From positions 1 to 9,379 of the forward strand of contig JAMOAC010000347.1 in NCBI GenBank assembly GCA_023621975.1: a stretch of 9,379 nt of DNA, given 5' to 3'. The notes beneath the pieces were generated by a model. That model was not told the origin of the DNA. It did not search any database and saw only the letters and a program-made list of their open reading frames with translations. Positions 1 to 6,634 of this stretch are shown here, in pieces; within the stretch, counting starts at the first letter, position 1, and every line of letters starts with the position of its first letter. The position numbers were made by a program, and so were the translations under genes. The DNA comes from Bacillota bacterium (lineage in GTDB: Bacteria > Bacillota_A > Clostridia > Acetivibrionales > DUMB01).

Positions 1-1
1 C

Positions 2-304
2 TATGTGCTGAACGTAAGCGGGAAGGGTATTGAAAAGGCTGCTGAATTGTATGATGATAAAAGCGGAAGGTTGATGGAAGTTTATACAACAAAACCGGGA
101 TTACAGTTTTATTCGGGTAATTCCCTTGAAGATGGATTGAAGGGAAAGGGTGGCGCCCGTTATGTAAAAAGAAGCGGATTATGCCTTGAGACCCAGTATT
201 TCCCCAATGCAATGAAGCATAAACATTTTCCTTCCCCGGTACTTAGGGCTGGACAGGAATACAGGCATACTACGGTTTACAGGTTTTCGGTTAAAAATAT
301 ATAG
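2..304 (+). CDS. galM: Galactose mutarotase (aldose 1-epimerase), C-terminal part
   Basis: This is the 3' end of a gene that begins before the window; the open frame runs in from base 2 and stops at TAG 302-304. The about 100 visible residues match the C-terminus of the aldose 1-epimerase family. They include the GLQFYSGN segment and the GLCLETQYFPNAMKHKHFPSPVLRAG region, whose glutamate (in LETQ) is the family's catalytic base, and end in the usual EYRHTTVYRFS strand. The enzyme interconverts alpha and beta anomers of galactose or glucose in the cytoplasm and feeds the Leloir pathway. Its upstream neighbours are not visible. A likely terminator follows about 60 bp downstream, so it probably ends its own transcription unit. 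The family call is firm from motif recognition; substrate preference is not established. Confidence 0.93.
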   Translation, partial: YVLNVSGKGIEKAAELYDDKSGRLMEVYTTKPGLQFYSGNSLEDGLKGKGGARYVKRSGLCLETQYFPNAMKHKHFPSPVLRAGQEYRHTTVYRFSVKNI

Positions 305-367
305 CCTGGGAATATAATTACTATATAGGTGACAGTATATTGTGAATTTTTGAATAATAGGTACTGG

Positions 368-436
368 AGGAACAGTTCTCAGCAGGTAAATACCTTTATT
401 GTGCTGGAGCTGTTCCTGTTTTATATCTGTTTTTTT
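368..436 (+). terminator. Likely rho-independent terminator after galM
   Basis: AGGAACAG at 368-375 pairs with CTGTTCCT at 410-417, and the stem continues imperfectly inwards (CAGCA at 380-384 region with TGCTG at 402-406). It is followed by a T-rich stretch with a run of seven T at about 430-436. It lies between galM and trkA and would separate them. The loop is long (about 17 nt) and the T run starts some 12 nt after the stem, so efficiency is uncertain. Confidence 0.6.
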
Positions 437-445
437 CTTTTTATG

Positions 446-454
446 TGGTATAAT
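446..454 (+). promoter_or_regulatory. Candidate extended -10 promoter for trkA operon (P1)
   Basis: TATAAT at 449-454 is preceded by TG-N at 446-448, which makes a perfect extended -10 element. No good -35 hexamer stands 16-18 bp upstream, which an extended -10 can tolerate. Predicted transcription would start near 461, inside the first inverted repeat. The box sits between the half-sites ATGTG (443-447) and CACAT (459-463), an arrangement that would let a bound regulator block it. Confidence 0.5.
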
Positions 455-456
455 AT

Positions 457-484
457 TTCACATTGCAATTATGTGATATATAAT
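457..484 (+). promoter_or_regulatory. Candidate second promoter for trkA operon (P2)
   Basis: TTCACA at 457-462 (five of six matches to TTGACA) is followed after 16 bp by a perfect TATAAT at 479-484, giving a sigma-A type promoter with a start near 491. The -35 element lies within the first palindrome and the start within the second. P1 and P2 may be alternatives or only one may be active. Confidence 0.5.
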
Positions 485-569
485 ACTAATATTTCACATT
501 GTAAGAGCGTGAAAAATAACTATAGTATTATGACAATAAATATTATAACGGAAAAGAGGAAGGCGAGAA

Positions 570-1949
570 ATGAAGGTATTGATTGTCGGCGCCGGCAAGT
601 TAGGTTATAAGCTGGCAGAATCCTTATCCAGCAGAAATGTGCAAATAACCATAATGGACTCAGACCACGAAATTACAGACAGGCTGAACGACCAGCTGGA
701 TGCCCTGGTGGTAAGAGCCAGCGGTATTCAGATTGATGTATTAAAAGAACTGGACATCCACACATATGACCTGACCATAGCTGTTACCGACAGCGATGAA
801 ACAAATATAATAATTTGTTCCTTTTCAAAAAAACTTGGCTGTAAAAAGGCCGTTGCAAGGGTAAGAAACCCTGAATATGCTCAAAATATCGGATTTGTGA
901 AATCCGCAATGGATATTGATTATATAATAAACCCGGAACTTGCTACTGCAAAAGAAATAATCAGGTATCTATTTGAAAGTACGTCTTTCTACTGGGCAGA
1001 TTTTGCAGACGGAAGGGTTGTAATGACGGATTTCAATGCCTGGGATTTACCGGGGTTTGTGGGAAGTAAGATAATGGATCTCGAAAATACCAACGACATG
1101 CTGATTACTTCCATTAACAGAAACGGTGAAATTATTATACCGGACGGTTCAAGCACCATCCTGGAACATGATATAGTTTATGTTATTGGAAAAAAGGACA
1201 GCATTAACCAGCTTGTTAAAAAGTACAAAGCTTCATTGCCCACTAAGTATATCAGAAAAGTTATGGTACTGGGCGGAGGAAGGATAGGCTACTATTTAGC
1301 CAAAAGGCTTGGTGAAATGGGTATATCGGTTAAAATCATAGAGCTTGACAGGGAGCGTTGCGATTATCTGTCTGAAGAATTAAGCAATACCCTTGTTATT
1401 TGTGGGGACGGTACGGACATAAACCTGCTGAAAGAAGAAGATTTATCTTCAATGGACGCATTTATAGGGGCTACAGGCTTTGATGAGGAAAATCTCCTCA
1501 TGACGCTTATGGCAAAGCAGGTTGGTGTCAAAAAAGTAATAGCAAAAGTAAGTAAGCCCAGTTATGCGAAAATTATTGAGAACCTTGGCGTTGATATTGC
1601 CCTAAGCCCCATAGATATTACTGCAAGCGAGATTGTCAGGCTTGTAAGGGGAGAGAGGTTTGTATCGGTATCACTTCTTTTGGGCGGACAGGCTGAAGTG
1701 AATGAAATAGTTGCGGACAGCCATATGCCGATAGTAGGAAAGAAAATATCTGAAATGGGCCTGCCCAAAGGCGTAATAATCGGAGCTATTGAACACGAAG
1801 GCAAAGTTATTGTCCCTAACGGTAATTCTGTTATAAATGAAGGGGACAAGTTTGTAGTATTTTGCATGCCGTCGAAGCTGTCGGTCCTGGATACCTTTTT
1901 TGGCAATAGCAGGGGAGGCGTATTTGGTGAATTACGGGGTCGTAGTTAA
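570..1949 (+). CDS. trkA: Trk potassium uptake regulatory subunit TrkA
   Basis: This is the cytoplasmic NAD(H)/ATP-binding subunit that gates the TrkH potassium channel. The 459 residues show the full-length duplicated architecture (E. coli TrkA is similar): TrkA_N Rossmann domain 1 with GAGKLG at residues 7-12 and an acidic residue at the end of beta-2 (D30), an RCK_C domain at about 140-215, Rossmann domain 2 with GGGRIG at 235-240 and acidic E258/D260, and a second RCK_C at about 365-440. The paired N-domain motifs RVRNPEY (97-103) and KVSKPSYAK (326-334) are typical. The ATG start at 570 has a good ribosome site, GAGGAAGG, just upstream. Its 3' end overlaps trkH by 23 bp, which implies translational coupling and matched synthesis of the two subunits. 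Confidence 0.97.
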   Translation: MKVLIVGAGKLGYKLAESLSSRNVQITIMDSDHEITDRLNDQLDALVVRASGIQIDVLKELDIHTYDLTIAVTDSDETNIIICSFSKKLGCKKAVARVRNPEYAQNIGFVKSAMDIDYIINPELATAKEIIRYLFESTSFYWADFADGRVVMTDFNAWDLPGFVGSKIMDLENTNDMLITSINRNGEIIIPDGSSTILEHDIVYVIGKKDSINQLVKKYKASLPTKYIRKVMVLGGGRIGYYLAKRLGEMGISVKIIELDRERCDYLSEELSNTLVICGDGTDINLLKEEDLSSMDAFIGATGFDEENLLMTLMAKQVGVKKVIAKVSKPSYAKIIENLGVDIALSPIDITASEIVRLVRGERFVSVSLLLGGQAEVNEIVADSHMPIVGKKISEMGLPKGVIIGAIEHEGKVIVPNGNSVINEGDKFVVFCMPSKLSVLDTFFGNSRGGVFGELRGRS

Positions 1950-3375
1950 GGTTTTAGGAAATATAATGTTGCTTGAAGGAGCAAGTATGCTCCTTCCTTT
2001 ATTGGTATCACTTATATATATGCAGGGAGATACGTCTGCCTTTATTATTTCCATTGCTTTGACAGGTATGCTGGGCTTTGCAATGTCGAGATTCCCCAAC
2101 CGGGATAATACGATAAAGATTAAAGAAGGTTTTGTGATTGTAACTTTCGGATGGATCCTGATTTCAATTTTTGGTGCTTTGCCTTTTGTTTTTTCCGGTG
2201 CGGTGGATTCTTTTGTCGATGCCTTTTTTGAGACTGTATCCGGTTTTACTACAACCGGTGCAACCGTTATCGACAATGTTGAGGCTTTGCCAAAAGGAGT
2301 GCTGTTCTGGAGATCCTTTACCCATTGGATTGGTGGTATGGGTATACTGGTATTTACGGTAGCATTTTTGCCTGCCATGGGCATAGGCAGTTTTCAGCTC
2401 TTTAAAGCTGAAAGCCCCGGTCCAACCGCAGACAGGATTGTTCCCAGATTAAGGGATACTGCCAAGATACTTTATACCATCTATATCACAATAACAGTAC
2501 TGGAAATTATTATGTTACTATTGGGAGGAATGTCACTGTTTGAATCAGCAGTGTATACTTTCGGTTCGGTGGGGACCGGAGGATTTTCCACTAGAAATGC
2601 CAGCGTAGGTGCTTATGACAGCACTTACATTCACGTTGTAATAGCAGTATTCATGCTTTTATCGGGTGTGAATTTCCAGTTGTACTATGCGATGTTCAAG
2701 GGAAGGATAAAGGAGGCATTGAAGGACCAGGAATTAAGGTTTTATGCAGGTATTGTCGGAGCGAGCATAATTTTAATAGCCTTTAATATCCATTTCAGCA
2801 TTTATCATAATTTTGGCAAATCTTTAAGAGATGCTCTTTTTCAGGTAAGTACCATTATCACCACCACCGGCTTTTCCACCGCCAATTATGATAAATGGCC
2901 GACATTCAGCAAAGGTATTCTTTTTTTGCTTATGTTTGTAGGAGGATGTGCCGGATCTACTGCCGGAGGAATGAAAAGTGTAAGAATACTTGTGCTAATT
3001 AAAATGATAAGACGGGAAATAATGAAAATATTCCATCCAAGGGCTGTAGTACCTGTCAAACTGGGACAAAAGGCCCTGTCAAACGATATGCTTATCAGCA
3101 TATCAACTTTTTCGATACTATATATATTTGTTTTTGTGTTGGGAACATTGGCTGTGTCCCTTGAAGGTGTTGACCTTGTGAGCGCTTCAAGTGCCGTTGC
3201 GGCAACACTTGGCAATATAGGCATTGGACTGGGATTAGCAGGGCCTGCGCACACTTTCAGTCAATTTAGTGACCTGAGCACAATTTTATTTTCCTTTTTG
3301 ATGCTTATAGGTCGACTGGAGCTTTTTACAGTGCTTGCACTGTTTAGCAGGAAGTTCTGGAATAATGAATTTTAG
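1927..3375 (+). CDS. trkH: Trk potassium uptake channel subunit TrkH
   Basis: This integral membrane protein conducts K+ (possibly with Na+ or H+) into the cell under control of TrkA. I chose GTG 1927 because AGGGGAGG at 1911-1918 sits 8 nt upstream and the N-terminus MNYGVVVKVLG fits the family; an upstream in-frame TTG at 1900 has no comparable site. The product is 482 residues, normal for the family. The four pore-loop repeats are visible: TTTGAT (108-113), SVGTGGFST (214-222), TTTGFST (312-318) and GNIGIG (429-434), each carrying a selectivity-filter glycine. GGCAGSTAGGMK at 339-350 is the intramembrane gating loop, and GRLELFTVL (462-470) is the usual C-terminal signature. It overlaps trkA by 23 bp and is followed by the prenyltransferase gene after 21 bp. 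Confidence 0.96.
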   Translation: MNYGVVVKVLGNIMLLEGASMLLPLLVSLIYMQGDTSAFIISIALTGMLGFAMSRFPNRDNTIKIKEGFVIVTFGWILISIFGALPFVFSGAVDSFVDAFFETVSGFTTTGATVIDNVEALPKGVLFWRSFTHWIGGMGILVFTVAFLPAMGIGSFQLFKAESPGPTADRIVPRLRDTAKILYTIYITITVLEIIMLLLGGMSLFESAVYTFGSVGTGGFSTRNASVGAYDSTYIHVVIAVFMLLSGVNFQLYYAMFKGRIKEALKDQELRFYAGIVGASIILIAFNIHFSIYHNFGKSLRDALFQVSTIITTTGFSTANYDKWPTFSKGILFLLMFVGGCAGSTAGGMKSVRILVLIKMIRREIMKIFHPRAVVPVKLGQKALSNDMLISISTFSILYIFVFVLGTLAVSLEGVDLVSASSAVAATLGNIGIGLGLAGPAHTFSQFSDLSTILFSFLMLIGRLELFTVLALFSRKFWNNEF

Positions 3376-3396
3376 TTTTAGGACGGAGGGGATATA

Positions 3397-4353
3397 GTGA
3401 GTATAAGGAGTTTTTTAAAGCTGGTTGAAATCCGTACCAAGCTGGCCAGCCTTATGCCGTTTTTGCTGGGTACCGTTTATGCCCTGTATCATTTTCAAAC
3501 ATTCAATTTTACCAATTTTGTCCTTATGTTCGGATCGCTTTTTATTTTTGATATGTTCACAACGGCGTTAAACAACTACCTGGACTACAAACGTGCGGTA
3601 AAAAGGCATGGCTATAACTATGAAAAACACAATGCCATAGTAAAATACAATCTGACGGAAACTTCTGTACTCATTACTATAGCAGTCCTGTTTTCTCTGG
3701 CAACGATTCTTGGCATTTTACTTGCTGTTAAAACCAACGTCGTCGTACTGGCTTTGGGTGTATTATCCTTTCTTGTAGGCATTTGCTATTCATTTGGGCC
3801 TGTTCCTATTTCCAGAACACCTTTGGGAGAAGTTTTTTCGGGATTTTTTATGGGATTTGTAATTTTATTTCTGTCAGCCTATGTTCATGTATATGACCAT
3901 AGCATAGTTACTTTGGGCTTTGAAAATTCCAGGCTGTCTGTCTATATAAACGTTATTGAAGTGTTCTACATTTTCCTTTTGTCTTTGATCACTCAATGCA
4001 CCATAGCAAATATTATGCTGGCAAACAACATATGTGATATCGAGGATGACATAGAAAACAAACGATATACTTTGCCTATTTATATAGGGAAAGAGAGGGC
4101 TTTGAAGCTTTTTAGAGCCATTTATTATGTTGCCTTTGTGGATATTATAATTCTTGTCATACTGAAAGTTGTTCCGATTATATGCATTTTTGCCCTACTC
4201 ACGTTCATTCCGGTGAATAAGCATATCGGGCTGTTTTATGAAAAGCAGACTAAAAAGGATACATTTGACCTGTCGGTTAAAAACTTCCTTATGATGTCTG
4301 CATCTGTTACATTACTGCTTTTTGCCGCATGGCTGATTAAGCTTATTATATGA
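3397..4353 (+). CDS. UbiA-family prenyltransferase, MenA-like
   Basis: This 318-residue polytopic membrane protein belongs to the UbiA superfamily, which transfers a polyprenyl chain to an aromatic or other acceptor using Mg2+-bound prenyl diphosphate. The first Asp-rich motif is seen as N59-x3-D63 in NNYLDYKRAV and the second as D214-x3-D218 in NNICDIEDDIENKRYTLP, which is the DxxxD...K/R-x-T-L form of MenA (1,4-dihydroxy-2-naphthoate prenyltransferase). GPVPISRTPLGE at 134-145 also resembles the MenA group. Eight or nine hydrophobic segments are apparent. The GTG start at 3397 has GGAGGGG at 3385-3391. It is the third gene of the trkA-trkH operon. No other quinone biosynthesis gene is in view and many clostridia lack menaquinone, so the acceptor is uncertain and I withhold a gene symbol. 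Confidence 0.88.
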   Translation: MSIRSFLKLVEIRTKLASLMPFLLGTVYALYHFQTFNFTNFVLMFGSLFIFDMFTTALNNYLDYKRAVKRHGYNYEKHNAIVKYNLTETSVLITIAVLFSLATILGILLAVKTNVVVLALGVLSFLVGICYSFGPVPISRTPLGEVFSGFFMGFVILFLSAYVHVYDHSIVTLGFENSRLSVYINVIEVFYIFLLSLITQCTIANIMLANNICDIEDDIENKRYTLPIYIGKERALKLFRAIYYVAFVDIIILVILKVVPIICIFALLTFIPVNKHIGLFYEKQTKKDTFDLSVKNFLMMSASVTLLLFAAWLIKLII

Positions 4354-4354
4354 T

Positions 4355-4517
4355 GAAGAAAAAAGGTGACAATGCAGCAGGGGCAGAAGTGACAGGGGAT
4401 ACCGAGATAACAGGGGGATGACAGGGAATTGTTTCATGTCAATTACCTCGCCCCAGTTTCTCCTGTCACCAGCCAAGCCCTGTCACGATACCCCTCTTTT
4501 CTTGTGACTGCTTCTTC
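4355..4517. repeat. Nested imperfect palindrome between convergent genes
   Basis: Five complementary segments are nested in order: GAAGAA 4355-4360 with TTCTTC 4512-4517, GCAG 4374-4377 with CTGC 4508-4511, GTGACAGGG 4389-4397 with CCCTGTCAC 4478-4486, TGACAGG 4419-4425 with CCTGTCA 4462-4468, and AATTG 4427-4431 with CAATT 4440-4444. The element fills the 174-bp gap between the ends of the prenyltransferase gene and sleL. It could be a small non-autonomous repeat (MITE or REP-like) that also acts as a bidirectional terminator. On the - strand a T6 tract lies at 4364-4359, suitable for ending sleL transcription; on the + strand the T tract is weak. Confidence 0.55.
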
Positions 4518-4527
4518 TTAATGACGG

Positions 4528-5808
4528 TTACAGCACTTTCGTGACATCGTACACCGAACTTAAAACAAGCCAGTTCTGTGGGAAGTACCTTCCTATGGTC
4601 CAATAGCTCAAGCCGCCCACACGAAATTCATTTGCCAGGGTTAATTTTGCCAGGATGCTTCTTGCGTCCTCAAACCACACTACATGTTGCCTGCCGTTAG
4701 CGTCGTAATAATTGAAGAACGGCGCCTGGGCAACCGGATCGTATCTTATGACCGCCCCTACATTTGCAGCAAGGTCAACGGCTCCTGGATTAGATATTGT
4801 TCTTGCAGCTGTCCCCGGTGTATAAGGCAGAGTCCAGTCATATCCATAGTTTGGTATACCCATGAAAATTTTCTGCCTTGGAATGGCGGTAACCGCATAA
4901 TTAAGAACTCTTCGCACTTCGTTTATCGGTGCTACCGCCATTGGCGGTCCGTATGTGTAGCCCCATTCATAAGTCATCAGTATAACATGGTCTGACAGTG
5001 CACCGTGAACGGGATAATCATGAGCCTCGTAAAGCAAACCCTGCTGCACGGCGGAAATTTTCGGAGCAATGGCGGTTGTAATTGTATACCCCAAAGGCCT
5101 AAGGGTATTTACAACTCTTCTTAGGAAGTTGTTATAGCTTTCCCTGTCATATGGATAAATGTATTCAAAGTCTATATCAAGCCCGTAATAATTCTTTTCC
5201 CTTAATGTAGCTACTACGTTGTTTATCAGGTTATCCTGTGCCTGGGAATCCGTAAGTACGGCATGAGCGATATCGCTGCTAAATCCGCCTCCTTCACGTA
5301 TGTTTGTAATAACCATAAGAGGGGCAACCCTTGCAGCTCTGGCTGCCTGAATAAGTGGCTCATCCGGTATTGTAATAAGGCTGCCGTCAGACCTCACCTG
5401 GTAGCTGAATATGCTCAGAAAAGTGAGGTGTGGAAGAGTTCTGTTCAGCACATCCCTGTTTATATTTGGAAATGCATACCCGTTTACCATAATGGGACCG
5501 AACCTGATTGTCCTGGGAGGTATGTTTATAATCTGGCCTGCGTAAATTAAATTAGGATTTGTTATTTGGGGATTTGCGGCAATTAATTCGTTGACGCTTA
5601 TCCCATATTGCCTTGCAATGGAATATAAGGATTCACCCGGTACCACCGCGTGCCTGCGGATCCCTTCCAGAACAACTATTGTTTGTCCCACTACCAGCCT
5701 GTCAGGATTCGTAAGTTCATTGTCTGATATTATTTTCTGCGGTGAAACACCGTACTGGCGTGCTATTGAATATATACTGTCTCCCGGTCTTACAACATGG
5801 ATAATCAA
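4528..5808 (-). CDS. sleL: LysM-GH18 spore cortex-lytic N-acetylglucosaminidase (SleL/YaaH family)
   Basis: The product of about 426 residues has two N-terminal LysM peptidoglycan-binding modules (about residues 4-47 and 52-97, each with a PG[DE]S[IL]YSIARQYG core) followed by a GH18 catalytic domain (about 102-412). The catalytic DxDxE motif is D211, D213 and E215 in LDIDFEYI, and MTYEW and WTIGR are conserved barrel-end motifs. Architecture, length and absence of a signal peptide match Bacillus SleL/YaaH, which is made in the mother cell and cleaves cortex muropeptides during germination. For the start I prefer TTG at 5808, giving the family-typical MIIHVVRPGD, with AGGTGGAG at 5826-5819 about 10 nt upstream. 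GTG at 5817 is possible but almost touches that site. It is convergent with the trk operon. Family is firm; the role in germination is inferred. Confidence 0.92.
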   Translation of the reverse strand: MIIHVVRPGDSIYSIARQYGVSPQKIISDNELTNPDRLVVGQTIVVLEGIRRHAVVPGESLYSIARQYGISVNELIAANPQITNPNLIYAGQIINIPPRTIRFGPIMVNGYAFPNINRDVLNRTLPHLTFLSIFSYQVRSDGSLITIPDEPLIQAARAARVAPLMVITNIREGGGFSSDIAHAVLTDSQAQDNLINNVVATLREKNYYGLDIDFEYIYPYDRESYNNFLRRVVNTLRPLGYTITTAIAPKISAVQQGLLYEAHDYPVHGALSDHVILMTYEWGYTYGPPMAVAPINEVRRVLNYAVTAIPRQKIFMGIPNYGYDWTLPYTPGTAARTISNPGAVDLAANVGAVIRYDPVAQAPFFNYYDANGRQHVVWFEDARSILAKLTLANEFRVGGLSYWTIGRYFPQNWLVLSSVYDVTKVL

Positions 5809-5838
5809 AATAATCACACTCCACCTTATATATATTTC

Positions 5839-5874
5839 ATTATATGAAAGTTAACGGTAAGAAGTTACCGTTAA
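5839..5874 (-). promoter_or_regulatory. Perfect palindrome and candidate -10 upstream of sleL
   Basis: TTAACGGTAA at 5851-5860 and TTACCGTTAA at 5865-5874 form a perfect 10-bp inverted repeat around a GAAG loop. On the - strand it is followed at once by CATATAAT (5846-5839), which contains a perfect sigma-A TATAAT and also resembles the -10 of the sporulation factor sigma-E. No convincing -35 is present for either factor. The palindrome covers the -35 region, so it could be an operator. It lacks a T run on either side and is not a typical terminator. Confidence 0.4.
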
Positions 5875-5883
5875 GCGGCTGGA

Positions 5884-6003
5884 GACAGGGGGACGGTTCT
5901 GCACTTCTCATACTTTTGCAGGCAGGGGCAGGTAGGGGGACGGTCCTGCACTTTTTAAGAAGCAGGTGGAATGTGGGTAGCATGATGAGGACAGTCCCGC
6001 ACT
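5884..6003. repeat. Three REP-like copies of a GGGGGACGGTTCTGCACT unit
   Basis: Three related units lie in the same orientation: 5888-5905 (GGGGGACGGTTCTGCACT), 5935-5952 (GGGGGACGGTCCTGCACT, one difference) and 5986-6003 (TGAGGACAGTCCCGCACT, more decayed), spaced 47 and 51 bp apart. The core of copies two and three is a short palindrome, GGAC-N-GTCC. From memory, GACAGGGGGACGGTTCT sequences of this kind are recurrent extragenic repeats in clostridial genomes, similar to REP elements mobilised by RAYT transposases; no such transposase is in this window. The units occupy most of the sleL-ymaF gap (5875-6072), which otherwise holds no gene I can support. Confidence 0.6.
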
Positions 6004-6072
6004 ATTTGCACTGTTCACAATTTTACAATAGAAGCTGCGAAGTCGACAGGGGAAAGGAAAACAGGGCGAAAT

Positions 6073-6372
6073 TCACTTCTGTTGGCCGCAACACGGCCGG
6101 TAATATGATGTTTTACCGGGGCCATAGCTGTGAACATGCCGGTCTGCAACTTCTGTTACTCCGAAGTACATATGATAATGCTTGTCGCCTGCATATATAG
6201 CCGGGCCGGTAGCAGACTCGTATTTGTGGTCGTGGCCGTCATTATAGGAAGTAGATCCGGCCATGCGGTGAATATGCCCGGGAACATCAGGATCCCTGCT
6301 TGTTATTCCCTTATAATTATGCCAATGGCCATCATTATACGAAGTTTTTCCGACATAGGAATGTGAATGCAT
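6073..6372 (-). CDS. ymaF: YmaF-family histidine-rich protein
   Basis: This 99-residue protein matches the YmaF family (function unknown, named from Bacillus subtilis) through motifs such as HSHSYVGKTSYNDGHWH, GHIHRMAGSTSYNDGHDH, TGPAI and HYHMYFGVTE. It has six His-x-His pairs (H2/H4, H16/H18, H33/H35, H47/H49, H65/H67, H79/H81), arranged as three repeats of 31-32 residues with two pairs each, and ends in a short tail with C94-C95. The regular His pairs suggest metal binding or a beta-repeat fold, but this is inference. ATG 6372 is chosen because GGAGG at 6385-6381 lies 8 nt upstream; the in-frame GTG at 6381 is part of that site. No signal peptide or membrane segment is seen. It is transcribed in the same direction as sleL, separated by the REP-like repeats. 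Confidence 0.87.
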   Translation of the reverse strand: MHSHSYVGKTSYNDGHWHNYKGITSRDPDVPGHIHRMAGSTSYNDGHDHKYESATGPAIYAGDKHYHMYFGVTEVADRHVHSYGPGKTSYYRPCCGQQK

Positions 6373-6398
6373 ATTTAACACCTCCAGTTCATTATATA

Positions 6399-6426
6399 AT
6401 TATGTAAACTTATCGGATTTTGTGAA
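6399..6426 (-). promoter_or_regulatory. Candidate promoter for ymaF
   Basis: On the - strand, TTCACA (6426-6421) and CATAAT (6404-6399) are separated by 16 bp, each five of six matches to the sigma-A consensus. Transcription would begin near 6392, just before the ribosome site at 6385. A perfect TATAAT at 6396-6391 also exists but would place the start within the ribosome site. A sporulation sigma factor cannot be excluded. Confidence 0.4.
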
Positions 6427-6524
6427 TAAAATTGCTTTTTTACGAATGTGTTTAGAGGGCTTTCATGATTCGGGTGAGTAAATGTTCCAGGATGGAATTT
6501 TTGAGCAAAGATTATGATTTGTAA

Positions 6525-6550
6525 TTAATATTATGCCCTGATGATATTAA
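6525..6550. repeat. AT-rich inverted repeat in ymaF-msrA intergenic region
   Basis: TTAATATTA (6525-6533) and TGATATTAA (6542-6550) form a 9-bp stem with one G-T wobble around an 8-nt loop. The 352-bp divergent region 6373-6724 has no supportable gene; it holds the ymaF promoter, this hairpin, a 22-bp direct repeat (6572-6611) and a 12-bp A-rich tandem repeat (6635-6668). The function of the hairpin is unknown. Confidence 0.35.
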
Positions 6551-6571
6551 AGGAATTAATGCTGAATAATT

Positions 6572-6611
6572 AAATCGAGGGTCAACTGTAATAAAATCCA
6601 GGGTCGACTGT
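6572..6611. repeat. Two direct repeats AAATCsAGGGTCrACTGT
   Basis: AAATCGAGGGTCAACTGT (6572-6589) and AAATCCAGGGTCGACTGT (6594-6611) agree at 16 of 18 positions with a period of 22 bp, two helical turns. A further AAATCGG at 6615-6621 may be the start of a decayed third copy. Direct repeats on one face of the helix suggest an activator or repressor site for msrA; alternatively they could be the remnant end of a transposon with repeated transposase sites. I cannot distinguish these. Confidence 0.5.
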
Positions 6612-6634
6612 TGGAAATCGGTTTTATAGTGGTA

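Larger units (their letters stand above)
443..514. promoter_or_regulatory. Repeated inverted half-sites, candidate operators for trkAH operon
   Basis: A 15-bp exact direct repeat, TAATATTTCACATTG, occurs at 451-465 and 487-501, 36 bp apart. Each copy is half of an inverted repeat: TCACAT (458-463) with ATGTGA (471-476), and TTTCAC (492-497) with GTGAAA (509-514). A further ATGTG at 443-447 pairs with CACAT at 459-463. The half-sites overlap both candidate promoters, so binding of a dimeric regulator would control them. The regulator is unknown; the pattern does not let me name a family. Confidence 0.5.

Noticed and set aside
443..514. Repeats at the trk promoter as a CRISPR array
   Set aside because: There are only two 15-bp copies with a 21-bp interval and no cas gene; the copies form inverted repeats typical of operators.
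305..569. Possible c-di-AMP (ydaO) riboswitch upstream of the potassium operon
   Set aside because: Such riboswitches often precede K+ transporter genes, but the conserved core sequences are not present; the region is an AT-rich set of DNA half-sites.
329..610. Open frame of 93 codons between galM and trkA
   Set aside because: It runs through the terminator and promoter repeats, has no ribosome site, a low-complexity composition and overlaps the start of trkA, whose own frame is certain.
5844..6200. Open frame of 118 codons on the + strand between sleL and ymaF
   Set aside because: It crosses the palindrome and REP-like repeats and then runs antisense to ymaF; there is no ribosome site and no recognisable family.
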